Positions 1 to 11,636 are shown, numbered from the stretch's first letter. The stretch: 64,000 bases of DNA from Gnetum montanum (GCA_015680685.1 MNCI01012628.1:206318-270317); one strand, 5' to 3'. The notes: generated by a model not told the origin, from the letters alone. Made by a program: numbers and translations.

Positions 1-16
1 ACCAATTAGAAAATTT

Positions 17-58
17 CTTGCCCAACAAGTTAGGAGGTTACTTGCCCAACAAGTTAGG
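17..58. repeat. Short direct repeat, two 18-base copies
   Basis: CTTGCCCAACAAGTTAGG occurs at 17-34 and again at 41-58, a 24-base period. The rest of 1-291 is AT-rich and shows no coding signal. It would be intron sequence of the cyclophilin fragment that ends at 292. Confidence 0.7.
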
Positions 59-291
59 TAAGTTACAACAATTTTGGGTGGTTTCAACCACCAAAGAGAT
101 AAAAAGGCTAATATTGACAAGTGTCCTTGGTGGTGGTTATCATAGAAAATTAAAATACAATCACTAAGTTGCATAGAAATACAAGCTATAGTTGCAACTT
201 ATTCCATACATATATATCCTCTTTATTTTGCTTTTTTCATGGCAATATGGGTGGTGGCGGTAGAATGGTATTATAAATCATGTAATCTTAC

Positions 292-667
292 CTTCAAAAA
301 CACATAAAAATTTTTCCAATAGGGCCCCTTTTATATCAGAGATTTTCCATCGGAAGCATGCCTTTCTTGCTGGTGTACAGCGTGTGGAAGTTCTTGGCCG
401 TCTTCGGGACGACATTGCTAAAGAGTTCAAAAATAATGCGGCCCTCCTGCTGCCGTCTTCCTTGCCCTGTGCCTCCTTTTCCCTGCCATTGCTCGGTTTT
501 ATTATTTTGTTTCCTGCAGTACATTTGTGGATGCGTGGGATAGAACCCAAAAAACGTAGATTTCGATTTGGGTTTTTCTTTATGCATCCTGCGTTTGCGT
601 TGGTGCTGCCGTTATTGTTCTCAGTTGCCTCCGTGCACCCATTGCCTGCGTGTTTTGTGGAAGCCAT
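292..667 (-). pseudogene. Cyclophilin (peptidyl-prolyl isomerase) first-exon fragment, frameshifted
   Basis: On the minus strand, 443-360 encodes GRIIFELFSNVVPKTAKNF followed by a HTLYTSKKG tail. This is the N-terminal signature of cyclophilins (family form RIVxELFxDVVPKTAENFRALCTGEKG). Cyclophilins isomerise proline peptide bonds; the catalytic residues lie further downstream and are not in this window. An ATG in good plant context (667) opens a different frame from the cyclophilin one, so an indel separates start and domain, and a TGA follows shortly after the signature. The exon ends at a clean donor, AAG|GTAAGA, at 292/291, close to where plant multidomain cyclophilins have an intron, so this is not a processed copy. 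The next exon would lie left of the window. It is either a decayed host gene or the antisense passenger of E2. Confidence 0.7.
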
Positions 668-738
668 TTCTTAAATTAACCCTGCCAAAACAGACCCACG
701 AATTCCCAAGAACACCCAAACAGAATCTGTGAACAAGG

Positions 739-831
739 CCGCAGTTTTCTGCAAATTTCAGAGCAAATTAGGGCCGCGATTTTCTACAAATTTCGGAGCA
801 AATTAGGGCCACGTTTTTCAGCAAATTAGGG
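739..831. repeat. 35-bp tandem repeat in the cyclophilin leader
   Basis: Units at 739-773 and 774-808 and a shorter one at 809-831 each end in GCAAATTAGGG. Read on the minus strand they lie just upstream of the cyclophilin ATG, so they would be in its 5' UTR or promoter. The sequence between here and about 1070 is AT-rich with nothing else recognisable. Confidence 0.65.
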
Positions 832-1069
832 CTGCAATTCATTTGCAAAATAATTCATGTTGTTGGTATGCCATGCCCAGGAATTCCATTTTTCAGTTTG
901 CTGTACCGTGTGAGTGAACCTCCAAACTGTAAACTGAAATATTTGCATCTTTCAAACATATTTTATTTCCTAATGTTGCCAATTTTTGCTTCAAAGTTAC
1001 TTCACATCAAACCTATCATCTCATTAAAATTTTAATTTACCCCACAAAACTTTAACATACCCACAGCCT

Positions 1070-1634
1070 TTGAATATAACTTTGATAATTCTTGTAACTT
1101 ACCAAACTCAAAGCCCTGAATCTTACTGTTCCATAAAATGGCCAAATGCATCAACACTAAGTAGCATGGATCTAGTGTGGATACCAATCTTCCTTTCCTC
1201 AAAATGCTCCCATACTAACCCATTTGCCATTTTTAGCAGCAATGACCTATTCCATCAAGCCTTAAACTTCAAAAATGGATTAAATCTTAACAAAACTTAC
1301 CACATTAGGAATCCACATTGAGGCAACACTACCTAGCATGGAGCTTAAATTGGACCAAGGGGCCTAACATCCATACTTACTCTATAGTTCCCATCAAGCC
1401 TAAATTTGACCCTCAAAGTGGGCACACATGACCTAGAACCCCTCTAGTCACCCCTGATAGCCTCGAAACCTCATCAAACCTAGTTAAATATGCCTAAAAA
1501 TTTCAAGTCTAGTTTATCCACATTAAGGAAAGTCCATCCATGCTACCCAACATGGATCCAATGTGGATGGATGGGGGAATAATCAAAACTACCAAAATCA
1601 ACTACCTAGTTATCATATTTTGGCTTCAACACTC
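1070..1634. repeat. E2 spacer array, left part (interrupted by E1)
   Basis: This is non-coding sequence in which motifs of the form AGCATGGATCCAATGTGGAT recur near 1165, 1338 and 1550. The same motifs continue immediately right of E1 (27606 onward), so this is the left part of one array split by the E1 insertion. Small open frames here are not coding: they have no similarity to any protein and are full of repeat motifs. Confidence 0.55.
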
Positions 1635-1639
1635 CTTGG
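1635..1639. repeat. Target-site duplication of E1 (left)
   Basis: CTTGG directly precedes the 5' LTR and is repeated exactly at 27601-27605 after the 3' LTR. Confidence 0.9.
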
Positions 1640-1789
1640 TGAAACACTGTGAAAATCGTGAATCGGCCTAGGGCGAAGATTCACGATTCACGCAAAAGTT
1701 TGTGATAGAAATCCAGAAGACAAAACAAGGCAAAGAGGCGTGTAGCATCAAGTCTCCAAATTTTTTATGGATTCCAACCTTACTTACTT

Positions 1790-2310
1790 TGTTTTCTCTC
1801 TTTATGCTACATTACGCAACATAGCGTAATTATGTTCGGCATAACTCTGCTTAATGTAGCCCGATATCAGAAAGTAACTTACTTCGGCGAATTCGACAAG
1901 GTTTAAAGTCTAAGACTTATCGCACATTCTGCTAAGTCTTTGTTCAGGGCTGAGTTTACGCTCAGTTACACAAAGCAGCGTAATTAGCTTCGAGGAAGTC
2001 AAAGTTAGAGTCCAAAGAAGCGCGGCAGATTGATTTCTTCTTTTTTTTTGCAGATTAGCCACTTTACGCTTATTATGCTACGCAACATAAACAAGCGTAA
2101 CTTATTATAAAGTTGACCACTTTTACGCTCTATTACACTTTGCAGCATAAATGAGCATAAAGCAGCTTGAATTAACTACTTCTATGCTCTATTACGCTCT
2201 GCATGCTATGTAGCGTAAACGAGCGTAATACTGTCTAAAGTCAACTAATGAAATACCAAACACACACCTGCTATCCATACGCATAATATGCTCATCAGCG
2301 TATCACGGCG
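1790..2310 (+). promoter_or_regulatory. E1 U3 array of TTACGC/GCGTAA inverted motifs
   Basis: About a dozen copies of TTACGCT or its complement AGCGTAA, often paired as small hairpins (for example around 1810-1830, 2060-2100, 2180-2230), lie upstream of the TATA box. The 3' LTR repeats the arrangement at 26170-26700 with point changes. Such clusters in a U3 are candidate binding sites for a transcription factor; which one is unknown. Confidence 0.6.
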
Positions 2311-2480
2311 TAATCATGAGGTAGCTTCAGCGGGAGTGGTTGACAGCGTACTTTGCCCTCTTTCCCAGAAGTGTGATGCAACATGACCAGTTTCAATGTA
2401 AAGTTTGCCTGGTCAATGACATTTTGAAAGTTTGAGACACGTGTCATCAGGGCTGTGCCTTCTCCACATACTACTAAACC

Positions 2481-2488
2481 TATAAATA
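2481..2488 (+). promoter_or_regulatory. TATA box of E1 5' LTR
   Basis: TATAAATA lies downstream of the motif array and is conserved at 26861-26868 in the 3' LTR. It is the likely start of the U3/R promoter. Confidence 0.65.
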
Positions 2489-3200
2489 CTCCAATTGGTG
2501 AAGAAAGAAAAAGGGTATCATCTTTGGCAGAGACAGAAGACATTTTTGAGCATTGGCAGCAGGAGCGATCACTCTTTTGGTGAAAATACAATTCTCTCCA
2601 TTGGCGATCATTAACAGCTTTAGAGTAAAGACTACCGAAGGCAAAAGGAGCAGATCAGAGATCGAGAGATCATCTAGTACGGTTAACAAGGTTTATTGAT
2701 CAGAAACAATTGATCAATAGACATCCAGGCTTGACCTTCCTTGCATTCCACCTTTGGCTTATGAGGTAGACCGAGCTTCATTTTGTACTCCTTGTTGAAC
2801 GGTTTTCTTGTTGTTTTGTGTATGCTTCGCGCAAGATAAATGGAGTTTGCTATTGGAACTTTGTATACAATATACTCAGTCTTCAAGTCAAAACATAGAT
2901 CTTGGAATTACGCATCTTTCCTAAATCTGATCCTCCTTGTCGCATTGACTTTGTCATTATTCCAATTTATTTACATCGTTTTCTACTCCTTTGATGATTC
3001 ATTGGATCGATTTGCTTCATGGAACATCTATATAATACGTATATTATCACGACATTTGTTAATTTACTAGTTAAGTAAGTCCCTGTCTGATCGACAAGAC
3101 CATTCAGGGCACCACGGATTCATTTCCTCCAGCATGGCCCTTGCACGGATCTTCATTCGATATTTTCCAGCGATTGACGTTTTCCATTGTTACAGTTTTC

Positions 3201-3218
3201 TAGCGCTAGAAGGAGGGC
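3201..3218 (+). other. E1 primer-binding site
   Basis: TAGCGCTAGAAGGAGGGC starts six bases after the LTR end. E3 has the related TGGTGCTAGAAGGAGG in the same place, so the ancestral site began TGG, as expected for pairing with a tRNA CCA end. I could not assign the tRNA with certainty. 3219-3444 is untranslated leader with no other feature seen. Confidence 0.6.
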
Positions 3219-3444
3219 CTGAACCTCCGATCTATATTTTACGGGTATCCCTATAAGTGATCCACACCCACGTCCATAAAAACGTAAACGTAATACCTCT
3301 AGGGAAGTTTACAAAATCATGCAGTGTAGATTGGTCACAGCAACGATTCCTTTGGAATCCTACAAGGTAAAAAGCCTAATCGTAATTCTATTCGGCCGTC
3401 TCCTTTTAAATCCAGTCATTTTTTGTCGTTAACCTATTTGAGAG

Positions 3445-5790
3445 ATGGATTCTGCATATGCAACCACTACTGCTATGATCACCACTGACTCGGGTGCCAC
3501 ATCCATAAATCTCATTCTTGGACTAGCTTTTGGTGCGATAGGACCTCAGGGACCGTCGCTCCATTCATTGAGATTACAGGGAAAGGATCCTTCACACACC
3601 GTCGTGACTCCTGAAAAGTACAATTTCATTTGCATCAAGGTCCAAGCAAAACTTGCCCTTAGCCAAGCTAAGATGGAGGAAAAACGAAATTATGAGCTGA
3701 TCCACAGAGGGGATCAAGACTTCACCCCTACTGCGTATGAAATTATCCCCCTGACCGAGCATTATCATGAACTCTTGTCCCAACTGGTTATGGCTAGGAG
3801 TCAGACTACACGGTCTATTCTAGAACCTCAAAATGGGGAGGAGGAGGAAGATGAATTCGTAGCCTAGTTTGAACATGTGGATTCATACCATACCCTTAGC
3901 CCCCATACATATGTGAATCCCCTCTTTAATTCCCTCACTGGAGAAGCTGCCCATCTCAACCCAGTCGTGACCACCCAAACCCATATTCCCATCATCCTGC
4001 AAGCCACTACGCAATCTTCGGTTCTACAAGTACAAATGCCATCTCAAAATAACATGGGAGTTGTCTCCTCGCCACGTGTAATCAGTATTCCGTCAGTCAT
4101 ACCTGCATCTACCACACCCCATTTCATCCTCCAAGTGCAACTCCATAACACACCTGTAACCCGCCCAGTGTAAAATCTGGTGAAAACCTTATCATTGCAG
4201 CCCATTGCGAGGCAACAGATCGCAACCACCGTTCAATCACAGCGATCCGTTCAACAACCCATAGCTGGTCAGTGGATCACGTCTATTACACATAATCAAT
4301 CTGCGTTATATGGTGTACAACCCTTAGCCACATCTATCACGCATGTCTCACAGATAACCACAAAATATCCTTACAATCTCCATCCTACACATCCGGCGCT
4401 GGCCAATTCCTTTGCTCAACCTGGTGGGTGGTGGTTTTCACAGGCACTTCCATCCATGGGGATAGTCCCCGTAGCACCACCTATCAGCTAAGCCATCATT
4501 CCATTCCCATTTCTTGGCACTACTCTCTCAGTCCAACCCCTTGCTCCTCCTACATTGACTTCTTCATCAACAAGTCTAGATCAAGCTTTTTCGCTTATTC
4601 AGATCCTCACCGAGGAAGTTAAGCACCTTAAAGCTGCTGGCTCTGATACGATACAAGTCATGGATTTCTACCATGATGATCCCATCAGTCCAGTGGTTCC
4701 TATGTTGTCGTTGCCTCCAGGGATGTCGTTTCCCCATTTTACTAGATATAATGGGGAAGGAGATCCTAGTGCTCATCTTGTTACCTTCAGGTCTGAATCC
4801 TTGTTATTACAGCAATGGCCCCATATAATTATCTGTGTCTTTGCAATGTCCCTAGCAGGTGAAGCCTTGGACTAGTATCATGCACTCCCTCGCTCTTCCA
4901 TCTCAACCTTAGAAGAGCTCCTAACACAATTTGTGACTCGCTTTAAATACAACTTGAAGCCGAAAGTCATACTAGATCAACTTATGGGAGTGAAACAAGA
5001 CTCGCTTGAGCCAGTCCAGAAGTTTATACAGCGATGGAGCGCTACCCTGAATGAAATCCGTGAGCCTATCGTGGACGCCCACCTACTGGCTATTTTCAAA
5101 GGAGCAATTAATGACTTCATCAAGTCTAAACTATACTACCTTGCTCCTCGCTTCTTGAGTCAGGCTTTCGCACAAACCAAGTGCATCCAAGATGTTGATG
5201 AGGTTATCAAAGACCCAGTGTATATGGCTTATAAGAATGCCAATAATAAGGGTAAAGACAAAGGTAAGACAACGACAACGATAGTAGATATGCTGGCTAA
5301 GGGTGCTAAAAACAAGAATAGCAAGAAGGCACCCACAACATCTGTCGAGACCACGACTAGTGCAAGCAACACCGGTCAAGACACACTTGCCCCTGAAAAG
5401 CCTCCATAATCAAAACCAAACTTCAAGCGTAAAGATCGCTCAAAATATACAGCCCTGCCTATAAAACATTCGGAACTGTTGAAACAATTATTAGGGACAA
5501 GATATATTTAAAATAAAAAAGTATCCAAAGAAGCTCTGCAGCATCACAGGCACCATTGTGAATTGCTAAAAAATCCTTCTTTAGCCCTACCTAACGAACC
5601 GCCAGTTCCTAAGTCTTTTAGGTTGGACCATTTTTGTGACTACCATCAGTTGTGTGGTCATAATACTGATTACTTCTGGGTGTTTAAGGATGATATTCAA
5701 TGCATGATTGACGATGGTTCTCTGAATTAGATGGCAGTAGCCCAACACGTCCTAAAAACTAGGCGATGCATGTGTACAAAGACCCATTAA
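3445..5790 (+). pseudogene. gag: E1 gag (nucleocapsid-type), stop-disrupted
   Basis: One frame runs from ATG 3445 to a stop at 5790. It is interrupted by stops at about 3867, 4173, 4491, 4875, 5409 and near 5510 and 5730. Order: an N-terminal region (KYNFICIKVQAKL, also found in E3 gag), a low-complexity middle rich in Q, T and S, then the Retrotrans_gag domain at about 4700-5220 (YNGEGDPSAHL, LAGEALD, FIQRWSATLNEI). Next comes a basic stretch, and at about 5620-5710 a C-x2-H-x4-H motif (CDYHQLCGHNTD) typical of Tat gag-pol, where the final Cys is replaced by Phe. Gag would package the element RNA. A frame change near 5750 joins it to the protease region. Confidence 0.88.
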
Positions 5791-7094
5791 ACGCAAATAA
5801 CGTGTCGTACACCATCAATGTGGTAAGTACAGACAGTGAAGGGAAGGTACCTCCTAAACGACCCTTTATCCAAAGAGTACCAAAACCACTGGCTGCCCCT
5901 TTTACATAGGGGCAAGCTTCTATCCAAAGCCATCAATCACCACCCAATAAAAAAAAGGAAGGAGATGCATCAATTAACGCCACCAAAAACCACTCTATGC
6001 TAGGCTTTGCTAAGCCTAGGCCCCTAGCTTCTGTATCTTTGCCTACACCTTATGGGCAAGACAAGGGTACAGAAACACAGCCATGTCCCCTCGAAAAAAA
6101 GAAACACAACCCTCCAACTGACGTTATTCTACCTCGAGAAATTTGTCTCTTAGGGAAAATGGAAGAAGACAGAGGAGATAAGCAACCCAGCCGAGAACGG
6201 AACCTTCTTAATGCATTTATGCAAGTTAAGCAGGCTCTGAAACATAAGAACACAACACTGAGCCTCTATGACCTACTTATGACATCTCAAAAACACCGTG
6301 AGGCTATGGTCCATATGCTGACATCCATACCTGTGGATGAAGGCTTACCAACGGAAGAGGAAGCGATACATGCTATCATGTTTCCTCCCACCATTGAGTA
6401 ACCCAAACCAACCCCTTTGATCTTTCATGATGAATCCATCAAAGATGATCCTAAGAAAGGTTGAGTGATGACAAAACCCATGTTCATCACCATCCGGGTT
6501 TGTCAACATCGGATCCGGAGGGTGCACGTTGACGATGGCGCGGCCACAAATGTCATCCCTTATCCTATAGTGGATAAGTTGGGGCTGGTCAACCAGATCA
6601 GTCCTATGATGACATCGTGCCTAAATTTGTTCAACGGGGCACAAGTTCAAGTCAAGGGGATGGTGCATATCGATTTTTTGGCAGGAGACCAATTCCCAAC
6701 AGATGCCACATTCATCATTGTCGAGGAGATGCCCGGTTTCAACCTGATTCTAGGGAGGTCCTGGCTAGCCCAACTGAGGACAGTTTCATCACCAATACAC
6801 CAAGAGATACACCTACCTTATGCAGGGGGAGAGGTAGTAATACATGGTGATGAAATAACTCCTAGGACTGTCAATAACATCGAGGAAGAATGGGGTTCAG
6901 AAGTCGAAATGCCTGAAAATCAAACCCATGTTCAAATTCCCGAACAAGTCAAAATGAATAACGACAGCCTAGCCTGGGCCGACCTACCATTTTAGGGAGA
7001 GGAGGATGATGTGGAAGAGTCAGGTCATAAATCTCCTTGCCCTTACGCATCACTCAACGTAAAGGTCATCAAGAAACAATTACGGGCTAGCGAT
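5766..7094 (+). pseudogene. E1 protease region (retropepsin)
   Basis: The frame shifts by one near 5750 and continues to about 7094 with a few stops (about 5910, 6401, 6462, 6995). A helical linker (ALKHKNTTLSLYDLLMTSQK) precedes the aspartic protease. The protease active site appears as VHVDDGAATNVIP, where the usual form is VDGGA, and the flap-side signature is FNLILGRSWL. Retropepsin cleaves the Gag-Pol polyprotein. After the protease a charged tail runs to 7094, where coding similarity stops. RT is not adjacent: it starts only at 20887, beyond the antisense gene and the N1 insertion. Confidence 0.85.
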
Positions 7095-7106
7095 TGATCT
7101 GAGTGG

Positions 7107-7593
7107 TATTTACGCACATCGTTACATTTTCACCAGTTTTTCCATTTCTGCTTATTAAATTTAATTGTCAGTTTTCTTCAATATACATATATTTATGTTT
7201 TCTATCCTTTCTACCATTTATGCTTCCCAGTTTACGCCATTTACGCTTCTCGACTTCTATTAGGCATATTAGTATAATTACGCAAATATGTACACTTTTA
7301 TCAATTACATTCCCTGACATACACAAATGGCCCGCAACGGCCTAAAACTAGCTAATTCGTTTATATCTTACGCAAATGCTATAAGACGACCCGTAATGGC
7401 CTTAAACTAACAACTCCATTCCATAATCATAATAACGCAACCTATCCAAAATCTTTAACAATTCTATTTACGCTTTGTGTAAATAAAGACATAAAATTAA
7501 AAAAAAAACATAAAGAAAATCTCATGATTAATCATGCCAAAATTCATATTGCCATTGTTCAACCTCATAAATAAAATCACGCGTAAATCACAA
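7107..7593. other. Non-coding interval between E1 protease and antisense gene
   Basis: AT-rich with repeated ACGCAA/TTACGC motifs like those in the E1 U3, and two copies of a phrase of the form CCCGYAAYGGCCT-AAACTA (about 7330 and 7390). No coding signal seen on either strand. Confidence 0.4.
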
Positions 7594-10500
7594 TTATGCA
7601 TCCCCCCTAATACCACTATCGCCCGTATCCCTTAAGTCTGCCTCTAAGCCTAACAAATCATCCTCGAATGGGTCGTCTCTCTTAGGGAGTATTCCTTCAT
7701 GAGTAATGTCATCTTCACGGGGTTCTTGCACTAACACTTGCTCCCCAAGAGGACGATCCGCGTCATTACACTCTCCTTCTTGAACGTGCTCTTCATTCTG
7801 TCCACCTTCTTCATCCACTCCTTATACCTACATACAATAAATACATAAGCAAAAGCCATGATGGGACAAATCAGAAAATTTAACTTCAATAACACTCAAA
7901 CTTACTCACGATGGTCCTGCATCCGCAGCAAAGGGGAGTTGACTCAAACCCATAGGCATTGCATAATTTCATCTTCAGTTAACTTAGACCAAACTCCGTC
8001 CCCTAGATTAGTTCCAGCCTTCACCTTCCCTTTCTCCACGATAGTCCATCAAGGTGGTTCGAGGAAGAAAGTAGGGATTGTAGTCTCTTCCTCAAGAAGA
8101 GTAATTTCCCTTTTCGAGGATGCACTTACCGTCACCTGCTCCTGGAATTTCTCGAAGGCCTTAGATGCATCGATGACATTGAGGAACAATCGCAAGGATT
8201 GAGCTTCAATGGCAGAATCTCAATAGTGCTGACGATAAGCAATACTTTCTTGCTTATACAGATGCTTATGATCTTTTTGTTTCTACCCCCACTCTTGGAC
8301 ACTTGCACAAAAGTCCTTCCAGTCCTAGTTCTTCTGGGCCAAGAGCTCTATTTGCATCCGTTGCTCCACCAACTCGCGACTGGTCTATACGCTGTTTCTG
8401 ATCGCAGTCCAGTAGCGAGCATAGTCAATGACAGCCATCCGCCAGTCCTCTTCACCCGTTCCTCGCACTTGCAGGAATTCACATCGCGATCTTAAGTCTC
8501 CGACCTCTTTGGTCAGAGACATCCTTTCCTTCTCTGACCTCTGCAGCCTCTTCTAGAGGTCTTCATTGATGTTTTGACTCTCCCACAAGGAGCAAGTCGA
8601 GCGTAATGCACATTTACACATTTTCTCGTACATGTTGTGTGGCACGACCGCCCCTTCTAATGAAGGCTCGATAGTGTCTAGGTCAATGGGCTCCGTAGAG
8701 TCCCATCGAAGGTGAGCTCCTAAGGACGAATATTAAATTAAACATAAATAAACATTATGACCTTGTAATAAAATAAGCGTACTACAGCCGTAACATACCA
8801 ACCTCAGGATCGACGGGCTCAAGGCGCTTGATCATGTCACTGACAAAGCCTTCCATGAAGGCAAATTTATCAAGGAATTCCCTCCACACTTTTCTTACAA
8901 TGGCGGAAGGGGATGCCTCTCGTTCATTTGTAGAGTAATTAAGTCAAAATTTCTAGTTATTAACAGAATTCCTTAAAATTTTAGTACACTGATTACCTCT
9001 GCCTATTCCAGTGGGGAGTGCATCAACGTTCTCCAAATCCTCTCTCTCCTCACGCACAAGGGTCTGTGTGTCACTCACTCTAATAGCTGAGGCCTCCTCT
9101 TCCAAAATTGGGGCTCCTTCTCCACGCCATAATACCACCACCCCTGTTTCAGGGGTCAGCCGCTCTATGGGTCTCCAAATAATTCAAAATAATACATTGT
9201 GTAATGCAAAAATTACCATAACTTTTACTATATCCTTGCGCTTACCAGGTAGAGTTTTACTCCGCTGAAACTTGACTTGTACAATTCTGCCTGTGCCACC
9301 TACTAGCTCCACAGGTGCCTCAGATAAACGAGGCCTTTTACACTAAATTGAGGCATCTACGATCTCTGCCGCCAGGCGCTTCCCCTATGATGCATCACCG
9401 GTGTAAGTGGGAAGCGCCCCACCTACGTTGTCAAGGCCCCATGTTTGAGGTGCCGCCACATCCCTAGTCATTATAGAAAGTGACTTCCCAATTCCCTCCA
9501 AAGGATCCTATGATCGGGTAGTGTCGAAAAGATGAGAAATCTAGGGTTTGGATAGCTGGTCTTGGTCTTGTTGTACCCAAACCCCATTCCTCTGGACCAC
9601 CAAAAATTCGGCAAAATGCCGAAGGCATGCTATGAAGAAGGCGAAGTGCACACTAAAATGAGATTCGAGCTTTTGGTGGAGCCTGATCATCTCAGTGCGT
9701 AACCCCTTAGTGAAGTAGCTTGCCCAGTCGAATTGGGTCCCTTCCTCAATCACCTCTCGCATGATACGGGCCTGTTCTATAGTAAAGAACTTCCCTTGCA
9801 AGAGTGTTATGGGGAAAGCCTAGGCTAGGAAGAGGGGATAAATGGTTTTGGCAACCTCTAACTTGATCTTTTCACAGGGAATCCCCTTAGTTTCCTTCTT
9901 AGTCCCTAACCACTCCTCCAACTCTTCCTGACATTTGATGCTTCTCCTCAATTTTTCCTCTATGGGAAGACCATCAGAGGGGACACCGAAGAGGTCAATA
10001 AACAGCTGAGCATCAATATCAAAATGCACATGCACATTACGCACACGCGTGCAAAAGTACTCAGCCCCCTCATTGAAGGAGTTAACCAGGGTTAACATTT
10101 CGCTTGCGGGGACATCAAGGGTTATGACTAGGAATAAATGCATCAGCCTTGCTTCCCGCATCTTGCTGACCAACGCAACTAGGGCTACTGTGTGGCCAAG
10201 CTAGCGTTGTGCTTCCTTTATGTCACCATAACAGAAGAGAAGGGTGTTCGCCTCGCGGCCGAAAATCATGACGGTAATCTCTCGGGATTCCCTAACTGAT
10301 AACACGAAGCACAAGTCAAGACAGCGAAAACACTGTTACGCAACATTTCAAAACAAAACAAATATATATATATATAATATCCTGTAACTAATTGCAGCAA
10401 CGACACCTTACCAGGTCCAAATGGTAAAGGAAATGGAGGAAGCTTCCTTTGCCCATCCGCAAGGGTGAGGGGCGGGTTCAAAATCCATTCCTCATGTAAC

Positions 10501-11636
10501 CACCTGATATTCTGATAACTCTTGAAGGAATCGGCATAACGGATGGGATACTCAGGAATTTTGAAGGCCATTTGCCCCATTACACCAACGCGTACGTTGC
10601 TAGTGGACATAAACTCATTTATCATCCTTTCTATCCAAGTCAATGTATCATTATTGCCCACTAACCCATTTTCGTTGATGAAGAACCTGTATCATATGGC
10701 ACATTACTATCCTACACTTTGCAAATTCAGACATTAGAAAACATATTAACAATACTGCCAGTAAAATAACTTACCCGCCCGAATAATACACTGTGCCTGG
10801 TGAATTATGAAAGTAAGTTGAGACATGAAAAGCCACGAACAAAGTATTATATGCATGATAACAGCTAAACCTGGGCATCTCCCAGATCCAACTTAAACAC
10901 CTCAATCCTCTGGCGCTAAGTTCGCGTTCTTGAGGACAACCAGTATCAATAGCCCCGTTTGTCAGGAAAGCCAGGACGCCCTGTGTAGAACCGACTAACA
11001 AATGCTCCAAAATAGCTCTAGCCACATCACCCGACAAATGTGACCAAATAATGATGTTGTAGTTACGCAACAAAAATTGCAGAAACTCCTGCATACCCTT
11101 CCAAAACCATATAGCCCTCCCTTGCAAATGAGTCTGAGGGGGAGGAAGATTGGCTGCAGGAGGGTTTATACAACATAAAACCCCAAATATGTCCAAAAAG
11201 ATTAGGATAGGTTTCACCATGATACTGTACAGAAAATAAACACGTTACCATTTAGATTCTGTTGCATGCTTAAACGATAGGAAAATTTACAAATTATGCT
11301 TTAACCATACAGCCGAAATCGCTTAAACCCTCGCAATAGTATAAGATTTGTCTCAGACAATGGCGATAGATGCAATACTATTGTCTAAACCCTCGTCTTA
11401 ATACGAGGTCTACATCCTAAAACTCTAATTTACGCAGATGATGTAAAAGGATAAACACAAAAAAAACGGGGGGGCCATGTCATCAAAAGCAATATGAGTA
11501 AGTAAGAGATGGCCTACCAATTCAGGGGAGTGACATCTCTCACTTCGACCAAGGTCTGCGAAGCACGCTGTAGGCTCCCATGTACTTCGTCAATTTTAGC
11601 CAATTTGATATTCTTTTCTCTCACCTTTGGCGCCAT
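7594..11636 (-). pseudogene. Eight-exon antisense gene inside E1
   Basis: Minus-strand exons 11636-11518, 11224-10775, 10686-10412, 10295-9246, 9143-8997, 8918-8799, 8719-7910 and 7820-7594 join in phase: 3198 nt, 1065 codons. Donors include GTAAGT (10774), GTAAGG (10411) and GTAAGC (9245). Acceptors include GTACAG, ATACAG, ATCAG, AAACAG and CCTTAG. The start is AACAATGGCG, near-ideal plant context. Parts: short N-terminus; FCP1/HAD-like domain (exon 2); a region with WIERMINEF and EYPIRYADSF (exon 3); a long conserved part (exon 4, ASEMLTLVNSF, TQFDWASYFTKGLR); coiled coil (exons 6-7); acidic tail (exon 8). There are 13 in-frame stops and no frameshift, so it is a decayed gene. E3 carries the same gene, also antisense to gag-pol. 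Function unknown. Exons 5 and 8 have the least certain edges. Confidence 0.78.
10775..11224 (-). pseudogene. Exon 2 of the antisense gene: FCP1/NIF-like HAD domain, catalytically degenerate
   Basis: The exon starts with KPILIFLDIFGVLCC, shaped like the HAD motif I strand of plant FCP1/NIF-type phosphatases (LDLNGVLC). It continues with a GMQEFLQFLLRNYNIIIWS block, matching the family's R-x-G-x-x-EFL-x-x-x-x-x-x-Y-x-VxxWSS. It ends with NTLFVAFHV followed by NSPGTVYYSGG, where the family has NTLLIDDSP. The second motif I aspartate and the paired acidic residues of motif IV are absent, so the fold may be kept but not phosphatase chemistry. The exon carries no stop codon in E1. E3 has the matching segment (ILMITKLVGILCC) at about 51.27-51.35 kb. 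The family assignment rests on motif reading only. Confidence 0.55.

Larger units (their letters stand above)
1640..3194 (+). repeat. E1 5' LTR
   Basis: 1555 bp, TG...CA termini. It aligns end to end with 26020-27600. The U3 part (about 1790-2310) is crowded with inverted short motifs TTACGCT/AGCGTAA upstream of a TATA box at 2481. The ORF-like stretches inside it (for example near 2295-3070) recur in the 3' LTR and are LTR sequence, not genes. Confidence 0.93.

Noticed and set aside
2040-2230. Hairpin-rich stretch as a structured RNA gene
   Set aside because: The hairpins come from repeated TTACGC/GCGTAA units in an LTR U3; there is no tRNA or snRNA architecture.
2295-3070. Open frames on both strands in 2295-3070 and 26720-27540 as genes
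   Set aside because: They repeat in both E1 LTRs, vary in frame and are LTR sequence.
7594-11636. Antisense region as a separate transposon nested in E1
   Set aside because: No LTRs, inverted ends or TSD were seen around it, and E3 has the same gene in the same place, so it belongs to the element family.
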